This document shows, one piece after another, positions 20,006 to 29,522 of a DNA stretch of 64,000 nucleotides (the stretch's first letter is position 1; every line of letters begins with the position of its first letter). The stretch lies in assembly GCA_003281725.1 (NCBI GenBank), contig QCBC01000001.1, positions 62,001-126,000 on the forward strand, in the 5' to 3' direction. Source of the DNA: Pelagibacteraceae bacterium AG-345-O09 (GTDB lineage: Bacteria; Pseudomonadota; Alphaproteobacteria; Pelagibacterales; Pelagibacteraceae). The notes beneath the pieces are model-generated. The model made no database searches and was not told the DNA's origin. It saw nothing but the letters and a program-made list of their open reading frames with translations. A program made the position numbers and the translations under genes.

Positions 20006-20341
20006 ATGAGTGTTTTTTCAGGTTACATGTTTTTGGGACTTGGTATTTTAACTGGCATTAGTGCTAATAGTTTTGCTAAAATTTCAGATGGATTTTCAAA
20101 ACTTAACCCCACTATTGCATGTCTAGTATTAATGTTTGTTTGTATGTTTTCTCTTTCAAAAGCAATGTCTGTAATACCCGTTGGCTTTACTTATGCGACT
20201 TACGGAGGATTAACAATAACTGCAGTTGCTGTTTTTGGTTTGATTAAATACAATCAGATGCCAAACCTTTATGGAATATTAGGGATCTCGTTAATAATAA
20301 TTGGAGTAATTATATTAAATACTTTTGGTAAAACTACTTAG
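20006..20341 (+). CDS. SMR (EmrE-like) family membrane protein
   Basis: 111 aa, four TM; aligns with EmrE over full length (YMFLGLGILTG..., IPVGFTYATYGGLTITAVAV, GVIILNTFGKTT). Confidence 0.85.
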   Translation: MSVFSGYMFLGLGILTGISANSFAKISDGFSKLNPTIACLVLMFVCMFSLSKAMSVIPVGFTYATYGGLTITAVAVFGLIKYNQMPNLYGILGISLIIIGVIILNTFGKTT

Positions 20342-21140
20342 CAACAGGTTTCAATAATTTCAAAATTTTATTTTGAATTTTTGAATTGGTGGAGGCAACA
20401 ATATTACCAGCTTTAATCGCATCATTATTATTCCAAGTACTTACTACACCACCAGCAGCTTTTATTATTGGAATTAAAGGATGAATATCCCATTTTTTAT
20501 TTGCACATTGAATAACTACGTCTACTTTTCCCTCTGCAAGGTGAGAATAACTTAGAGCATCAGCACAGGGAAATTGCATTAACTTTAAAATTTTAGGTAT
20601 TTTTTTTTGTTTGTTTAAGGGTAACATTCCATGAAAAGCAGCAGAAACTTTTATATTTCTCATTGAAACTTTTTTATTAACTTTTATTTTCTTTCTTTTT
20701 CCATTTTCAACTACATAAGCTAACTTATCTGAGGAATTAAAGTAAAATTTTCTAAGTACTGGATAATTGGCTAAACCAACTACAGGTGTGCCTTTATAAT
20801 TTAGAGAAACTAAATTGCTCCAAGTAGGATTTCCTATTACATAGGACCTGGTTCCATCAATTGGGTCAATTATCCAAGTGTATTCACTTTTAGTTTTTTT
20901 ATATCCAAATTCTTCACCGATCACCTGATGGTTTGGAAATTTTTTTTTAATCTCATTTCTAATAAATTTTTCAAACGCTTTATCTGAGGTTGTAACGGGA
21001 TCATATCCCCTTCCCTTTAATTTATTTGAAACTTTAAAGGTTCTATTCAATTTAGAGTAATAAAAACTGGTTAATTTCCTTGCTAAATTTTCAAGAAATT
21101 TTGAATAAACTTTATAATCTTTAGAATTTAATATCTTCAC
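20334..21140 (-). CDS. Inositol-monophosphatase family (histidinol-phosphatase-like)
   Basis: 'VIGEEFG', 'WIIDPIDGTRSYVIGNPTWSNLVSL' metal-binding motifs. Confidence 0.88.
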   Translation of the reverse strand: MKILNSKDYKVYSKFLENLARKLTSFYYSKLNRTFKVSNKLKGRGYDPVTTSDKAFEKFIRNEIKKKFPNHQVIGEEFGYKKTKSEYTWIIDPIDGTRSYVIGNPTWSNLVSLNYKGTPVVGLANYPVLRKFYFNSSDKLAYVVENGKRKKIKVNKKVSMRNIKVSAAFHGMLPLNKQKKIPKILKLMQFPCADALSYSHLAEGKVDVVIQCANKKWDIHPLIPIIKAAGGVVSTWNNNDAIKAGNIVASTNSKIQNKILKLLKPVAK

Positions 21141-21206
21141 AAATGACTAATACTATTTAATTACTATTGATTAAAGCTAAATTTTAAATAATCATTTAGA
21201 ATCTTT

Positions 21207-22307
21207 ATGAAAATTGAACTAAATGAAAATAAAGTTTTTTTGGAGAATCAGGGTTTAAAAAAAGAAATTCATCCTTTTTGGCTTAGAGAAAGAATTGATG
21301 GAAAAGATTACATAGATAAAATCACACAACAAAGACTTTTTGATCCAACTGAACTAAAGAATAACATTAAAATCGAAAAATTAAATTTAACAGATGGTTT
21401 TTTAGAGATTACTTTTAACGATGGAACTTACAATAAATTTAGCATCGAAAATATTTTAAAGGAGTTTACAAATAATAATTTTACTCAAAATATAGGAAAA
21501 GTTAAATGGGACTCCTCATTTAAAATTTCAAATAATTTTGATTTTGAGGAAAATATCTTTGAAAAGAGGAACATGTATGAAGCCCTTGTTCATTTTTATA
21601 AGTTTGGTTTTGTAATATTTAAAAAAGTTCCAACAAAAAATAATTTTATTGTAAATTTTGCAAATTCAATTGGAAGTGTTAGGAGAACAAATTTTGGAGA
21701 ATTTTTTAATGTTAAGTCAAAACCCAATCCAAATGATCTAGCCTATACATCATTACCTTTAGCTCCTCATACAGACAATCCCTACAGAAATCCAGTGCCA
21801 TGCATTCAGTTGCTACATTGTATCGAGAATGAGGTTAAAGGTGGTTTATCTACTTTAGTTGACGGTTATAATGTTAGTGAGAATCTAAAAAAAGATTATC
21901 CTGATTACTATAAAATTTTAACTGAAACAAAGGTGAGATTTCAATTTATTGATCAAAGTATTATTTTAGAAAACTGGTCAGAAATGATTAAAGTTGATCA
22001 AAATGGAAAATTTGAACAAGTAAGATTTAGTCCTAGGCTTGATTTTGTTCCTTTAATAGATAAAGAAAAATTAGAATTATTTTATTCAGCAAGAAAAAAA
22101 ATATCTGAGCTATATAATTCAGATAAATTTCGTATTGAATTTAGATTAATTCCAGGTGATTTAATAATGATGGACAATCATAGACTTTTACATGGTCGAA
22201 CTAGATACAATGCTAACGAGGGTAATAGATTTCTTCAAGGTTGTTATATTGATTACGATAGCACAGAAGGTAAATTAAAACACCTTAGGCGAGAATTAAA
22301 TATTTAA
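21207..22307 (+). CDS. Gamma-butyrobetaine/trimethyllysine hydroxylase-like Fe(II)/2OG dioxygenase (TauD superfamily)
   Basis: N-terminal DUF971-like 'HPFWLRER'; 'LAPHTDNPYRNPVPCIQLLHC' HxD and 'DNHRLLHGR' distal His. Confidence 0.88.
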   Translation: MKIELNENKVFLENQGLKKEIHPFWLRERIDGKDYIDKITQQRLFDPTELKNNIKIEKLNLTDGFLEITFNDGTYNKFSIENILKEFTNNNFTQNIGKVKWDSSFKISNNFDFEENIFEKRNMYEALVHFYKFGFVIFKKVPTKNNFIVNFANSIGSVRRTNFGEFFNVKSKPNPNDLAYTSLPLAPHTDNPYRNPVPCIQLLHCIENEVKGGLSTLVDGYNVSENLKKDYPDYYKILTETKVRFQFIDQSIILENWSEMIKVDQNGKFEQVRFSPRLDFVPLIDKEKLELFYSARKKISELYNSDKFRIEFRLIPGDLIMMDNHRLLHGRTRYNANEGNRFLQGCYIDYDSTEGKLKHLRRELNI

Positions 22308-22309
22308 AT

Positions 22310-22489
22310 TTATTTTTTAAAACAGTTATTGACTAATATTGCCATCAGTATCCAAATTACAAATATTTCTCCATGTGTAAATGAATAGTCCGCACCGGCA
22401 AATCCTGCAACAATATTTATTCCATAAATAATTATTGTGGAGATAATAAGACTAGAAATTAAATTAATTAATCCACTTATATATTTCAT
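22310..22489 (-). CDS. Unlisted 59-aa two-TM small membrane protein
   Basis: My translation: MKYISGLINLISSLIISTIIIYGINIVAGFAGADYSFTHGEIFVIWILMAILVNNCFKK; fills an otherwise empty 220-bp gap. Confidence 0.55.
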   Translation of the reverse strand: MKYISGLINLISSLIISTIIIYGINIVAGFAGADYSFTHGEIFVIWILMAILVNNCFKK

Positions 22490-22531
22490 AATTTAAATTT
22501 ATATATATTTATGCTTAATTCAATTCTAAAT

Positions 22532-22993
22532 TTAATGAGGAGCTCTAAATTTACTATGACAAGCCTTACAATTACTCCACATAAATTTTTGCAAGGTAGC
22601 TCTAACATCATCGCTAGACTCTATAACTTTAGCTAATTTAATCATGTCAGTAGAAGATTTTTTCATCAAACTATTAAACTCATCTTTATTTTCCCATATA
22701 ATTGGTAAAGCTTCTGTTTTAAAACCTTCTTTTGTATTATCTGGAAAATATTCAAGTAAAATTAAGTAATTTTCACTCATTTCTTCCATTAAGCCTGAAG
22801 CCTTAACAAAATCACCTTTACTAGCAAAGGCTTGAACCTTTTTAGCAGTACTGTAATTTTTGCTAAATAATGCTTTTCTTCCTTTAATTATTTCTTCGAC
22901 TGATAATTCAGAATATGCAGGTAAAGTAATTGAGGTTAGTGCAGCAATAAAGAAAATATATTTGATAAGATTTATGATATATTTAGACATCAT
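22532..22993 (-). CDS. Cytochrome c' (class II cytochrome c)
   Basis: Signal peptide; C-terminal haem motif CKACH; four-helix pattern. Confidence 0.88.
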   Translation of the reverse strand: MMSKYIINLIKYIFFIAALTSITLPAYSELSVEEIIKGRKALFSKNYSTAKKVQAFASKGDFVKASGLMEEMSENYLILLEYFPDNTKEGFKTEALPIIWENKDEFNSLMKKSSTDMIKLAKVIESSDDVRATLQKFMWSNCKACHSKFRAPH

Positions 22994-23521
22994 ATGAGGT
23001 TAATAAATAACTTAACAGAATATGGGTTTATTTCAAAAGCATTTCATTGGTTAAGTGCCGCAGCATTAGTTGTTCAAATACCATTGGGTTTCTATTTGGT
23101 TGATCTTGATTTTAATGAAACAAGATTAACTGTTGAAAGTATTCATGTTGTTATTGGTCTTTCGATATTTTATTTAACTATATTGAGGTTAATCTATAAA
23201 ATTTTCAATCCAACTCCATCTTTGGGTAACAGTATCTTTCCAGGACAAAGATTAATAGCAAAAATGAACCATATATTTTTGTATATAACTATTTTGACTA
23301 TTACTATTTCAGGTGCTTTTAAAAAATTATTTAATGGTGAAATACTTAACTTATTTTTCTTTAATCTAGAAATTAAAGATAATTTCGAATTAGCAGAACT
23401 ATTTTATGATATCCATATAATTGCAAATTATTGTTTGATTGCCTTAATCTCATTACATATTTTAGCAGTAATAGCACATAAAGTTTTATTTAGAGAAAAC
23501 TTACTAAAAAGAGTCTTATAA
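22994..23521 (+). CDS. Cytochrome b561
   Basis: 'YGFISKAFHWLSAAALVVQIPLGF', 'ESIHVVIGLSIFYLTILRLIYK', 'DIHIIANYCLIALISLHILAVIAHK'. Confidence 0.9.
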   Translation: MRLINNLTEYGFISKAFHWLSAAALVVQIPLGFYLVDLDFNETRLTVESIHVVIGLSIFYLTILRLIYKIFNPTPSLGNSIFPGQRLIAKMNHIFLYITILTITISGAFKKLFNGEILNLFFFNLEIKDNFELAELFYDIHIIANYCLIALISLHILAVIAHKVLFRENLLKRVL

Positions 23522-24226
23522 AATAAAGCAATCCAGTTTATCTCTAAATTGAATGTAATTTTTATATTTATGATTTATTTCCTCAATACCTTCTAAAATT
23601 TCTCTTTTAGGTAATGGTAATAAAATTGAGATATACTTGTTCTCAATCATAGTAAGATATTTTTTTTTATTGATTTTAACTTTATAGATAAAGTTTTTTC
23701 TTTTTCGTTGAGGATAAAGTCTAGTGATGAGTTTTAAAACTTTGTTATCTCTTTTAAGAGATTTATTAAGTCTTATTCTCATTTTTCTAAAGGTAGGTAA
23801 TTCATTTTTTTTACCATCTAATGTTAAAATAAAAATTTTACCATTATGTTTCAAATTTTTCTTACAAAGAAATAATAATCTTTTTATTTTTTTAAAGGTT
23901 AACAAATGAATTGTTTGTTTAATCAAAATTAAATCAAATTTTTTCGTATTAGTTAAAAAGAACGATGCAGCATCTGTTTTTTTGAAATTTATCCTTTTAT
24001 CTTTATCTTTGTGATTTATAATATCAACACCAGTTGGCTTACTTTTAAGTTTTAAACTTGATTTTATTGTTCCTAAAATTTTACCTCGACCACATCCAAT
24101 ATCTAATATTTCAGAATTTGGGTTTAATTTTATATTTTTGAATAAAAATTTATTAAATGACTTAATGTAATCGTTGGAAGAAAGCCAAGTTTTATTATCC
24201 CAGTTTTTAATGACAGTTGATGCCAA
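23516..24226 (-). CDS. SAM-dependent methyltransferase
   Basis: 'NSEILDIGCGRGKILGTI' motif I. Confidence 0.85.
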   Translation of the reverse strand: MASTVIKNWDNKTWLSSNDYIKSFNKFLFKNIKLNPNSEILDIGCGRGKILGTIKSSLKLKSKPTGVDIINHKDKDKRINFKKTDAASFFLTNTKKFDLILIKQTIHLLTFKKIKRLLFLCKKNLKHNGKIFILTLDGKKNELPTFRKMRIRLNKSLKRDNKVLKLITRLYPQRKRKNFIYKVKINKKKYLTMIENKYISILLPLPKREILEGIEEINHKYKNYIQFRDKLDCFIL

Positions 24227-24644
24227 ATTTTTTAAGTCTCCAGTAATTATAGGGCCATGGAGTTACAAAACCTACTCCAAGCATTAAAGGTATAACCCAC
24301 CAAGTTAATATTGCTCCACCAGTTAAAAGATAATCAGTTAAATTCATCGCAATTTCCATACTTACCATAGCGATAAAGCTCATACCTAAAGCTGTTTTTA
24401 ATGCATTATTAAAACTTATATTTTGTCTAAGTAAGATAAAAGTTTCAAGCATTACGCTAGTTGTTAAACCATTTATTATTGCTAGAATCATTATTCCTAA
24501 AACTGGAAATGGTATTTCTGTTAATTGAAAAAATAAAATAGTACCAAAATCTCCTATGGCACATCCAAGCAAACACCATGCAGTATTTTTTGCACTTTGT
24601 TTCCAAGTATTTTTACAGGACCAGTCAAATGTGGTGGTTTCCAT
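24207..24644 (-). CDS. Four-TM membrane protein of unknown function (DUF4396-like?)
   Basis: 145 aa hydrophobic; His/Trp motif near C-terminus. Confidence 0.65.
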   Translation of the reverse strand: METTTFDWSCKNTWKQSAKNTAWCLLGCAIGDFGTILFFQLTEIPFPVLGIMILAIINGLTTSVMLETFILLRQNISFNNALKTALGMSFIAMVSMEIAMNLTDYLLTGGAILTWWVIPLMLGVGFVTPWPYNYWRLKKFGINCH

Positions 24645-24666
24645 GATTTTATGATAATATTTACTT

Positions 24667-25353
24667 ATGATTTTTAAACAAGTTTTTGATCAAAAATCCA
24701 GCACTTACACCTACATAATTGCCTCAGCAGAAGGAAGAGAAGCTTTAATCATTGATCCTGTTTTAGAAAATGTCGAGGACTACATAAAGTTACTTACTGA
24801 ATTAAATTTAAAATTAGTAAAAGTAATAGATACCCATATTCATGCTGATCATGTAACTGGTGCAGGTAAATTGAGAGACAAAACTCAATGTGTGACTATT
24901 ATGGGAGAACATACCCCAACAGATGCTGTTGAGATAAAAGTTAAAGATGAAGAAATAATCAAACTTGATCAATTAAAGATTAAAGCTCTTTATACTCCAG
25001 GCCATACTTCTGATAGCTTTAGTTTTTTAATGGATAATTATTTATTTTCAGGAGATACCTTGCTTATTAATGGTACCGGAAGAACAGATTTTCAAAATGG
25101 TAATTCAAAAGATGCTTATAACTCGTTATTCAATAGACTTTTAAAACTACCTGACGAAACACTTGTCTACCCCGCACATGATTATAAGGGAGAAAAAGTT
25201 AGTAGTATTGGAAAAGAAAAGAAATTTAATCCAAGATTACAGGTTAATAATGTTGAGGAATATATTGAAATTATGAATAATCTAAATTTAGAGAAACCTG
25301 CAGCAATAGATTTTAATGTTACAAATAATCTTAAATTAGGTGCTGAACTTTAA
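24667..25353 (+). CDS. MBL-fold persulfide dioxygenase (ETHE1-like)
   Basis: 'IDTHIHADHVTGAGKLRDKT', 'LYTPGHTSDSFSFL', 'FSGDTLLINGTGRTDFQNG', 'VYPAHDYKG'. Confidence 0.92.
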   Translation: MIFKQVFDQKSSTYTYIIASAEGREALIIDPVLENVEDYIKLLTELNLKLVKVIDTHIHADHVTGAGKLRDKTQCVTIMGEHTPTDAVEIKVKDEEIIKLDQLKIKALYTPGHTSDSFSFLMDNYLFSGDTLLINGTGRTDFQNGNSKDAYNSLFNRLLKLPDETLVYPAHDYKGEKVSSIGKEKKFNPRLQVNNVEEYIEIMNNLNLEKPAAIDFNVTNNLKLGAEL

Positions 25354-25739
25354 ATTGAAGATTTAATAGCCTCGTAAATTAAATCTTTAGTTGTCTCGCC
25401 AACACTTCTATAAATTTCTTTGTTATCTTTAAAAATTAAAAGTGTGGTTTGGTATTGTACTTTCAGTAAGTCAGCGATTTCTCTATTAGTTACATCAAAT
25501 GAAAAATATTCAATATTATCAAACTTAATATCAGATAGTCCACCTTCATTTTTGGCTTGCTTGAGAATTTTCATCTGACCAGCACAAGATGAACAATATT
25601 TAATCCAAGAACTTACCACTACAAATTTACCCTCTGACTGTGCTTTATCAAACAACACTTTATCAAAGGTTGTCTTTTTTTCCATCGCATTAGCACTAAA
25701 AGCTATTAAACAAAAAATAAATATGTAAATTTTTTTCAT
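25350..25739 (-). CDS. Exported thioredoxin-fold protein with CSSC motif
   Basis: Signal peptide; 'WIKYCSSCAGQMKIL'; 'YQTTLLIFKDNKEIYRSVG'. Confidence 0.8.
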   Translation of the reverse strand: MKKIYIFIFCLIAFSANAMEKKTTFDKVLFDKAQSEGKFVVVSSWIKYCSSCAGQMKILKQAKNEGGLSDIKFDNIEYFSFDVTNREIADLLKVQYQTTLLIFKDNKEIYRSVGETTKDLIYEAIKSSI

Positions 25740-25745
25740 AAATTT

Positions 25746-26060
25746 TTATACAACAAAAATTAGAAACCAATAAGATATTAATCCAGAAAAAATTGTCGCA
25801 ATTATACTTCGAGATAATATCCCAATCACCATTGCAATTATTGCTGCTAATATCTTTGGGTTTTCCTCTATTTGGAATAGTCCTATTTCATTTATAAAAA
25901 TTGCAGGAAAAATAATAGCTGGGAATATCGCAGATGGTACAAAAGATAATATCTCTCTTATCCTGTCATTAAACATTTCTTTTTTGATTAATGCTATCAT
26001 TGTAAATCTAGTGAGATAAGTAATTAATCCACAATATATAATTAAAGTCCAATTACTCAT
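25746..26060 (-). CDS. azlD: AzlD-family branched-chain amino acid exporter subunit
   Basis: 'LITYLTRFTMIAL' start; overlaps azlC. Confidence 0.9.
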   Translation of the reverse strand: MSNWTLIIYCGLITYLTRFTMIALIKKEMFNDRIREILSFVPSAIFPAIIFPAIFINEIGLFQIEENPKILAAIIAMVIGILSRSIIATIFSGLISYWFLIFVV

Positions 26061-26749
26061 TTTGTTTTAATGGTTTTGGTTAATATCATAGCAGTTAATA
26101 AACCAGCTAAAGCTGCAACTATTACATAAGCTTTGAAAGGAATATAATTATAACCTAGAGTAGCTACTGTTCCCGAAATAATTATTACGATTACATTTAT
26201 AAATTTTCTAAAATCATTAACTAATAATGCTAAAAAAGTTAATGGAACAGCAAAACTTAGCCCCAGCTTTTCAGGTATAGATGCACCTAAAATGATTCCT
26301 AGTAATGTTGTTGATTGCCAGATAACCCAACAAGTTGCCCCACCACCAACTAAATGAAAATATCGATTTCTTTCTTTATTTTTCTTTAAATATTCATTGG
26401 ATATTGCAAAAGCTTGATCAATTAGAAAGTAAGAAATTATAATTTTCCAAATTAATTTCAAATCTGATAAATGTTCAGAGACTACTGCTCCATAAAGTAA
26501 ATGTCTTGAGTTTACAGCTCCAACTGAACTAATGATAACTAAAGAAGAAGCACCACCAGAAAATAATTGTAAAAGAACAATCTGGGAAGCGCCACCAAAT
26601 ACTATTAAAGACATTCCCATTGTTTCTAAAGGTGTAAATCCTATATCAATAGCAAGGACACCAAATATTAAACCAAATGGTACAACGGGTATCATCAATG
26701 GACTTACATCAACAATTCCTTTTAAGAATATTTTAAAATTACTATTCAT
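26057..26749 (-). CDS. azlC: AzlC-family branched-chain amino acid exporter subunit
   Basis: 'IPVVPFGLIFGVLAIDIGFTPLETMGMSLIVFGGASQIVLLQL'. Confidence 0.93.
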   Translation of the reverse strand: MNSNFKIFLKGIVDVSPLMIPVVPFGLIFGVLAIDIGFTPLETMGMSLIVFGGASQIVLLQLFSGGASSLVIISSVGAVNSRHLLYGAVVSEHLSDLKLIWKIIISYFLIDQAFAISNEYLKKNKERNRYFHLVGGGATCWVIWQSTTLLGIILGASIPEKLGLSFAVPLTFLALLVNDFRKFINVIVIIISGTVATLGYNYIPFKAYVIVAALAGLLTAMILTKTIKTK

Positions 26750-26768
26750 TTTATTAAAAAGCTTTCTA

Positions 26769-27830
26769 TTAGAAGCAAACTATATGATCAATATGAATTG
26801 GCCTTTTGATACCAAATTTTTCGTCAACTTCATGTTGATGGATATGATGGGAGTGAACAAAAACTGGAATGAGGGTGTTACTAGGAGTTTTAAGCGTATA
26901 AATAAAATTAGTACCTCTAAACTTTCTGTCCACCACTTCAAATTTTAAATTACTTTTATCATCATGGTGTAAGTCCTCTGGTTGTACTAAAAGCTTTACT
27001 TTTGATCCTATTGGAAAAGGTTTAATAAAATTACCAGTAATTGTTCCAAGATCTTTATTCTCTAAACTTTTAGGACTTGTTACCTCTGCAGGAATAAGTG
27101 TGCCTCTATTTAAAAAATTAACTACCTCAATGGAGTTTGGTAAATGATAAACATTATACGGATCATCAAATTGTTTTAGTTCTTGATTTAAAATTATTCC
27201 ACATTTAGATCCTAAATAAAAAGCTTCATAAGAGTCGTGAGTAACAATAATTGTGGTAATTTTTGAACTCTTTAATATTTTCTTCAATTTTTCCTGTATT
27301 TCTTCCTTGAAACTTTGATCCACATTAGATAATGGTTCATCTAACAATAATAAGTCTGGCTGAGTTACTAAAGATCTTGCAAGAGAAACTCTTTGTGCTT
27401 CGCCAGCACTAATTTCATGTGGATATTTATTTAATATTAAAGAAATATCTAATAACTCTATAATTTCTTGTAAGCTGACTTGATGATCTTTTTTACCTTT
27501 ATTTCTTTCTGCACCTAATAATATATTTTTTTCTACAGTGTAATGTGGAAATAAACTGTTTTCTTGAAACGCAAGAGATATATTTCTATCCTCTGGCTCA
27601 AGATTTTTTTTTTCTGAAGATAATATACTTCCATTAAGTTCAATTGATCCTTTTTTAATTTTTTCTAAACCTGCAATTGTTCTTAAAATAGTAGTTTTTC
27701 CGATACCGGATGGACCTAAAAGACAAATCACATCGCCTTCATTTTCAATAGCAAAAGATACATTGGCTACTTTAGTTTTACCTCCAACTTTAAAATCAAC
27801 ATTTTTAACTTCAAAAAAATTATTACTCAT
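26769..27830 (-). CDS. fbpC: Fe3+ ABC transporter ATP-binding protein
   Basis: Walker A GPSGIGKTT, 'EISAGEAQRVSLARSL', 'LLLLDEPLSNVD', C-terminal TOBE domain. Confidence 0.92.
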   Translation of the reverse strand: MSNNFFEVKNVDFKVGGKTKVANVSFAIENEGDVICLLGPSGIGKTTILRTIAGLEKIKKGSIELNGSILSSEKKNLEPEDRNISLAFQENSLFPHYTVEKNILLGAERNKGKKDHQVSLQEIIELLDISLILNKYPHEISAGEAQRVSLARSLVTQPDLLLLDEPLSNVDQSFKEEIQEKLKKILKSSKITTIIVTHDSYEAFYLGSKCGIILNQELKQFDDPYNVYHLPNSIEVVNFLNRGTLIPAEVTSPKSLENKDLGTITGNFIKPFPIGSKVKLLVQPEDLHHDDKSNLKFEVVDRKFRGTNFIYTLKTPSNTLIPVFVHSHHIHQHEVDEKFGIKRPIHIDHIVCF

Positions 27831-29484
27831 TGTTCTCTCTTAAAATATATTTTGAACTAATTATAATGAATAAAGAAGCGATTAATATTAAAAATAATGA
27901 AGGTACTGCAGCAGCCTCTAACAAGTCCTCGGAAGCAGAAATATATGCTGTAGTTGCAAAAGTTTCAAAATTAAAAGGTCTTAAAATTAATGTAATTGGT
28001 AATTCTCTTATTATCTCCAGTGAGACCAAAATAATTATGAATAAAAGAGAATTTCTCAAAAAAGGAATGTGAATATTCATAAATGTTTTTCTTTTTGAGT
28101 AACCTAACAAATAAGCACTCTCATCAACCGAAATATTAATTTTTTCATATCCTGACTTTATCCCGTTAAAAGCTAAAGAATAAAATCTTATAAAATAAAC
28201 TAATACTAAACCAAGAATAGAACCAATAAAAATTTTTTTAATCGAAGTAAATCCTAAGTATTTTACTATACTGTCATCGAACCAAGCAATAAAAGTAATA
28301 AATGCTATAGCTAATATAACTCCAGGAATAGCATAACCCGAGATTGATAAGGTTGATAAGGTATTTAAAGTTTTATTTTTAGAAACTCTATTTCCATAAT
28401 TTGAAATTAAAGAAAAAAATATTAAAACTAAACTAGATAATAACACTAGATAAAGGGTGTTTAGTAAAAGGTTTGTAATTTGCAAATCAAATAAATTTTC
28501 TGGAAATTTTATTGTCCAATACAACATCTGACTTAATGGGAATAAAAAACTCAAAAAGAATATAGAGAAACAAAAGGTAAATGCTAAAAAAGATCTACTA
28601 CCATAAAGTTTGATTTTTTCTTTTTGCTTAAGTCCATCTCTGGTATTGAAATGATATTTTGCTTTTTTTCTGGATAGATTCTCTATGATAAATAATGAAA
28701 ATATGAACAAGAGCAAAAAGGATGATATTCTATTTGCAAAAGCTAAATCATCAAAAGTTATCCATGAATTATAGATACCAGTTGTAAGAGTATTTATTGA
28801 AAAAAAATCTACTGCTCCAAATTCTGCCAAAGTTTCCATTGCCACAAGAGATAATCCTGCAACAATTGCTGGTCGTGCGGCTGGTAATATAATCTTATAG
28901 AAAGATTTAAATTTTGAAAAACCAAGATTTTTACCTAGATCAATTAAGTTTTGAGATTGGTATAAAAAGGATGCTCTAGCTAATATATATACATATGCAT
29001 ATAAAGAGAAGCTAATTGATAATATTGCTCCAAACATACCATCAAACTTTGGAATATTATTATTATAATTTCCATCCCCAAATAAATTTTTAAGGATTGT
29101 AAAGGCTGTACCATAATTCTCAAAAAAAGCTGTCAAAGAATAAGCATAGATGTAAGGAGGCACTGCAAAAGATAAGATAAGAGCCCATTTAAAAAAATTA
29201 CTTAATGGAAATTCAAAAAAAGATACTAAATATGCTGATCCGGTGCCAATTAAGAATGTAAAAATCAATACACAGAATAGTAAAACAAAAGAATTGGAAA
29301 TATACTCAAATAAGAAAGTATCTTTTAAAATTTGATAATAATTAGATGTATCTTCAAAAAAGCTCGTGAATACAGTTAAAATTGGAATAGATACAAATAT
29401 AGAAATTAGTAGTGAAGATAAGAACCAAACATTAAAATTTCTAAACATATTTGATATATTAATGTATGATTTGTGTGTGTCCAC
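27823..29484 (-). CDS. fbpB: Fe3+ ABC transporter permease (duplicated); true start may be the ATG at 29448
   Basis: Two permease halves, each with an EAA-type loop (LGFSKFKSFYKIILPAARPAIVAG; LGYSKRKTFMNIHIPFLRNSL). Confidence 0.9.
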   Translation of the reverse strand: MDTHKSYINISNMFRNFNVWFLSSLLISIFVSIPILTVFTSFFEDTSNYYQILKDTFLFEYISNSFVLLFCVLIFTFLIGTGSAYLVSFFEFPLSNFFKWALILSFAVPPYIYAYSLTAFFENYGTAFTILKNLFGDGNYNNNIPKFDGMFGAILSISFSLYAYVYILARASFLYQSQNLIDLGKNLGFSKFKSFYKIILPAARPAIVAGLSLVAMETLAEFGAVDFFSINTLTTGIYNSWITFDDLAFANRISSFLLLFIFSLFIIENLSRKKAKYHFNTRDGLKQKEKIKLYGSRSFLAFTFCFSIFFLSFLFPLSQMLYWTIKFPENLFDLQITNLLLNTLYLVLLSSLVLIFFSLISNYGNRVSKNKTLNTLSTLSISGYAIPGVILAIAFITFIAWFDDSIVKYLGFTSIKKIFIGSILGLVLVYFIRFYSLAFNGIKSGYEKINISVDESAYLLGYSKRKTFMNIHIPFLRNSLLFIIILVSLEIIRELPITLILRPFNFETFATTAYISASEDLLEAAAVPSLFLILIASLFIIISSKYILRENNE

Positions 29485-29510
29485 AACAAATCCCCATTTG
29501 CAATGGACAC
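29477..29510 (-). other. Intercistronic stem-loop upstream of fbpB
   Basis: GTGTCCA-CAA-CAAAT-CCCC-ATTTG-CAA-TGGACAC: two nested perfect stems (7 bp and 5 bp), symmetric CAA internal loop. Confidence 0.6.
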
Positions 29511-29522
29511 AAGAAAGAAAAA

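Noticed and set aside
26532-26948. 138-aa plus-strand ORF
   Set aside because: Antisense to azlC and the 3' end of fbpC, both well supported.
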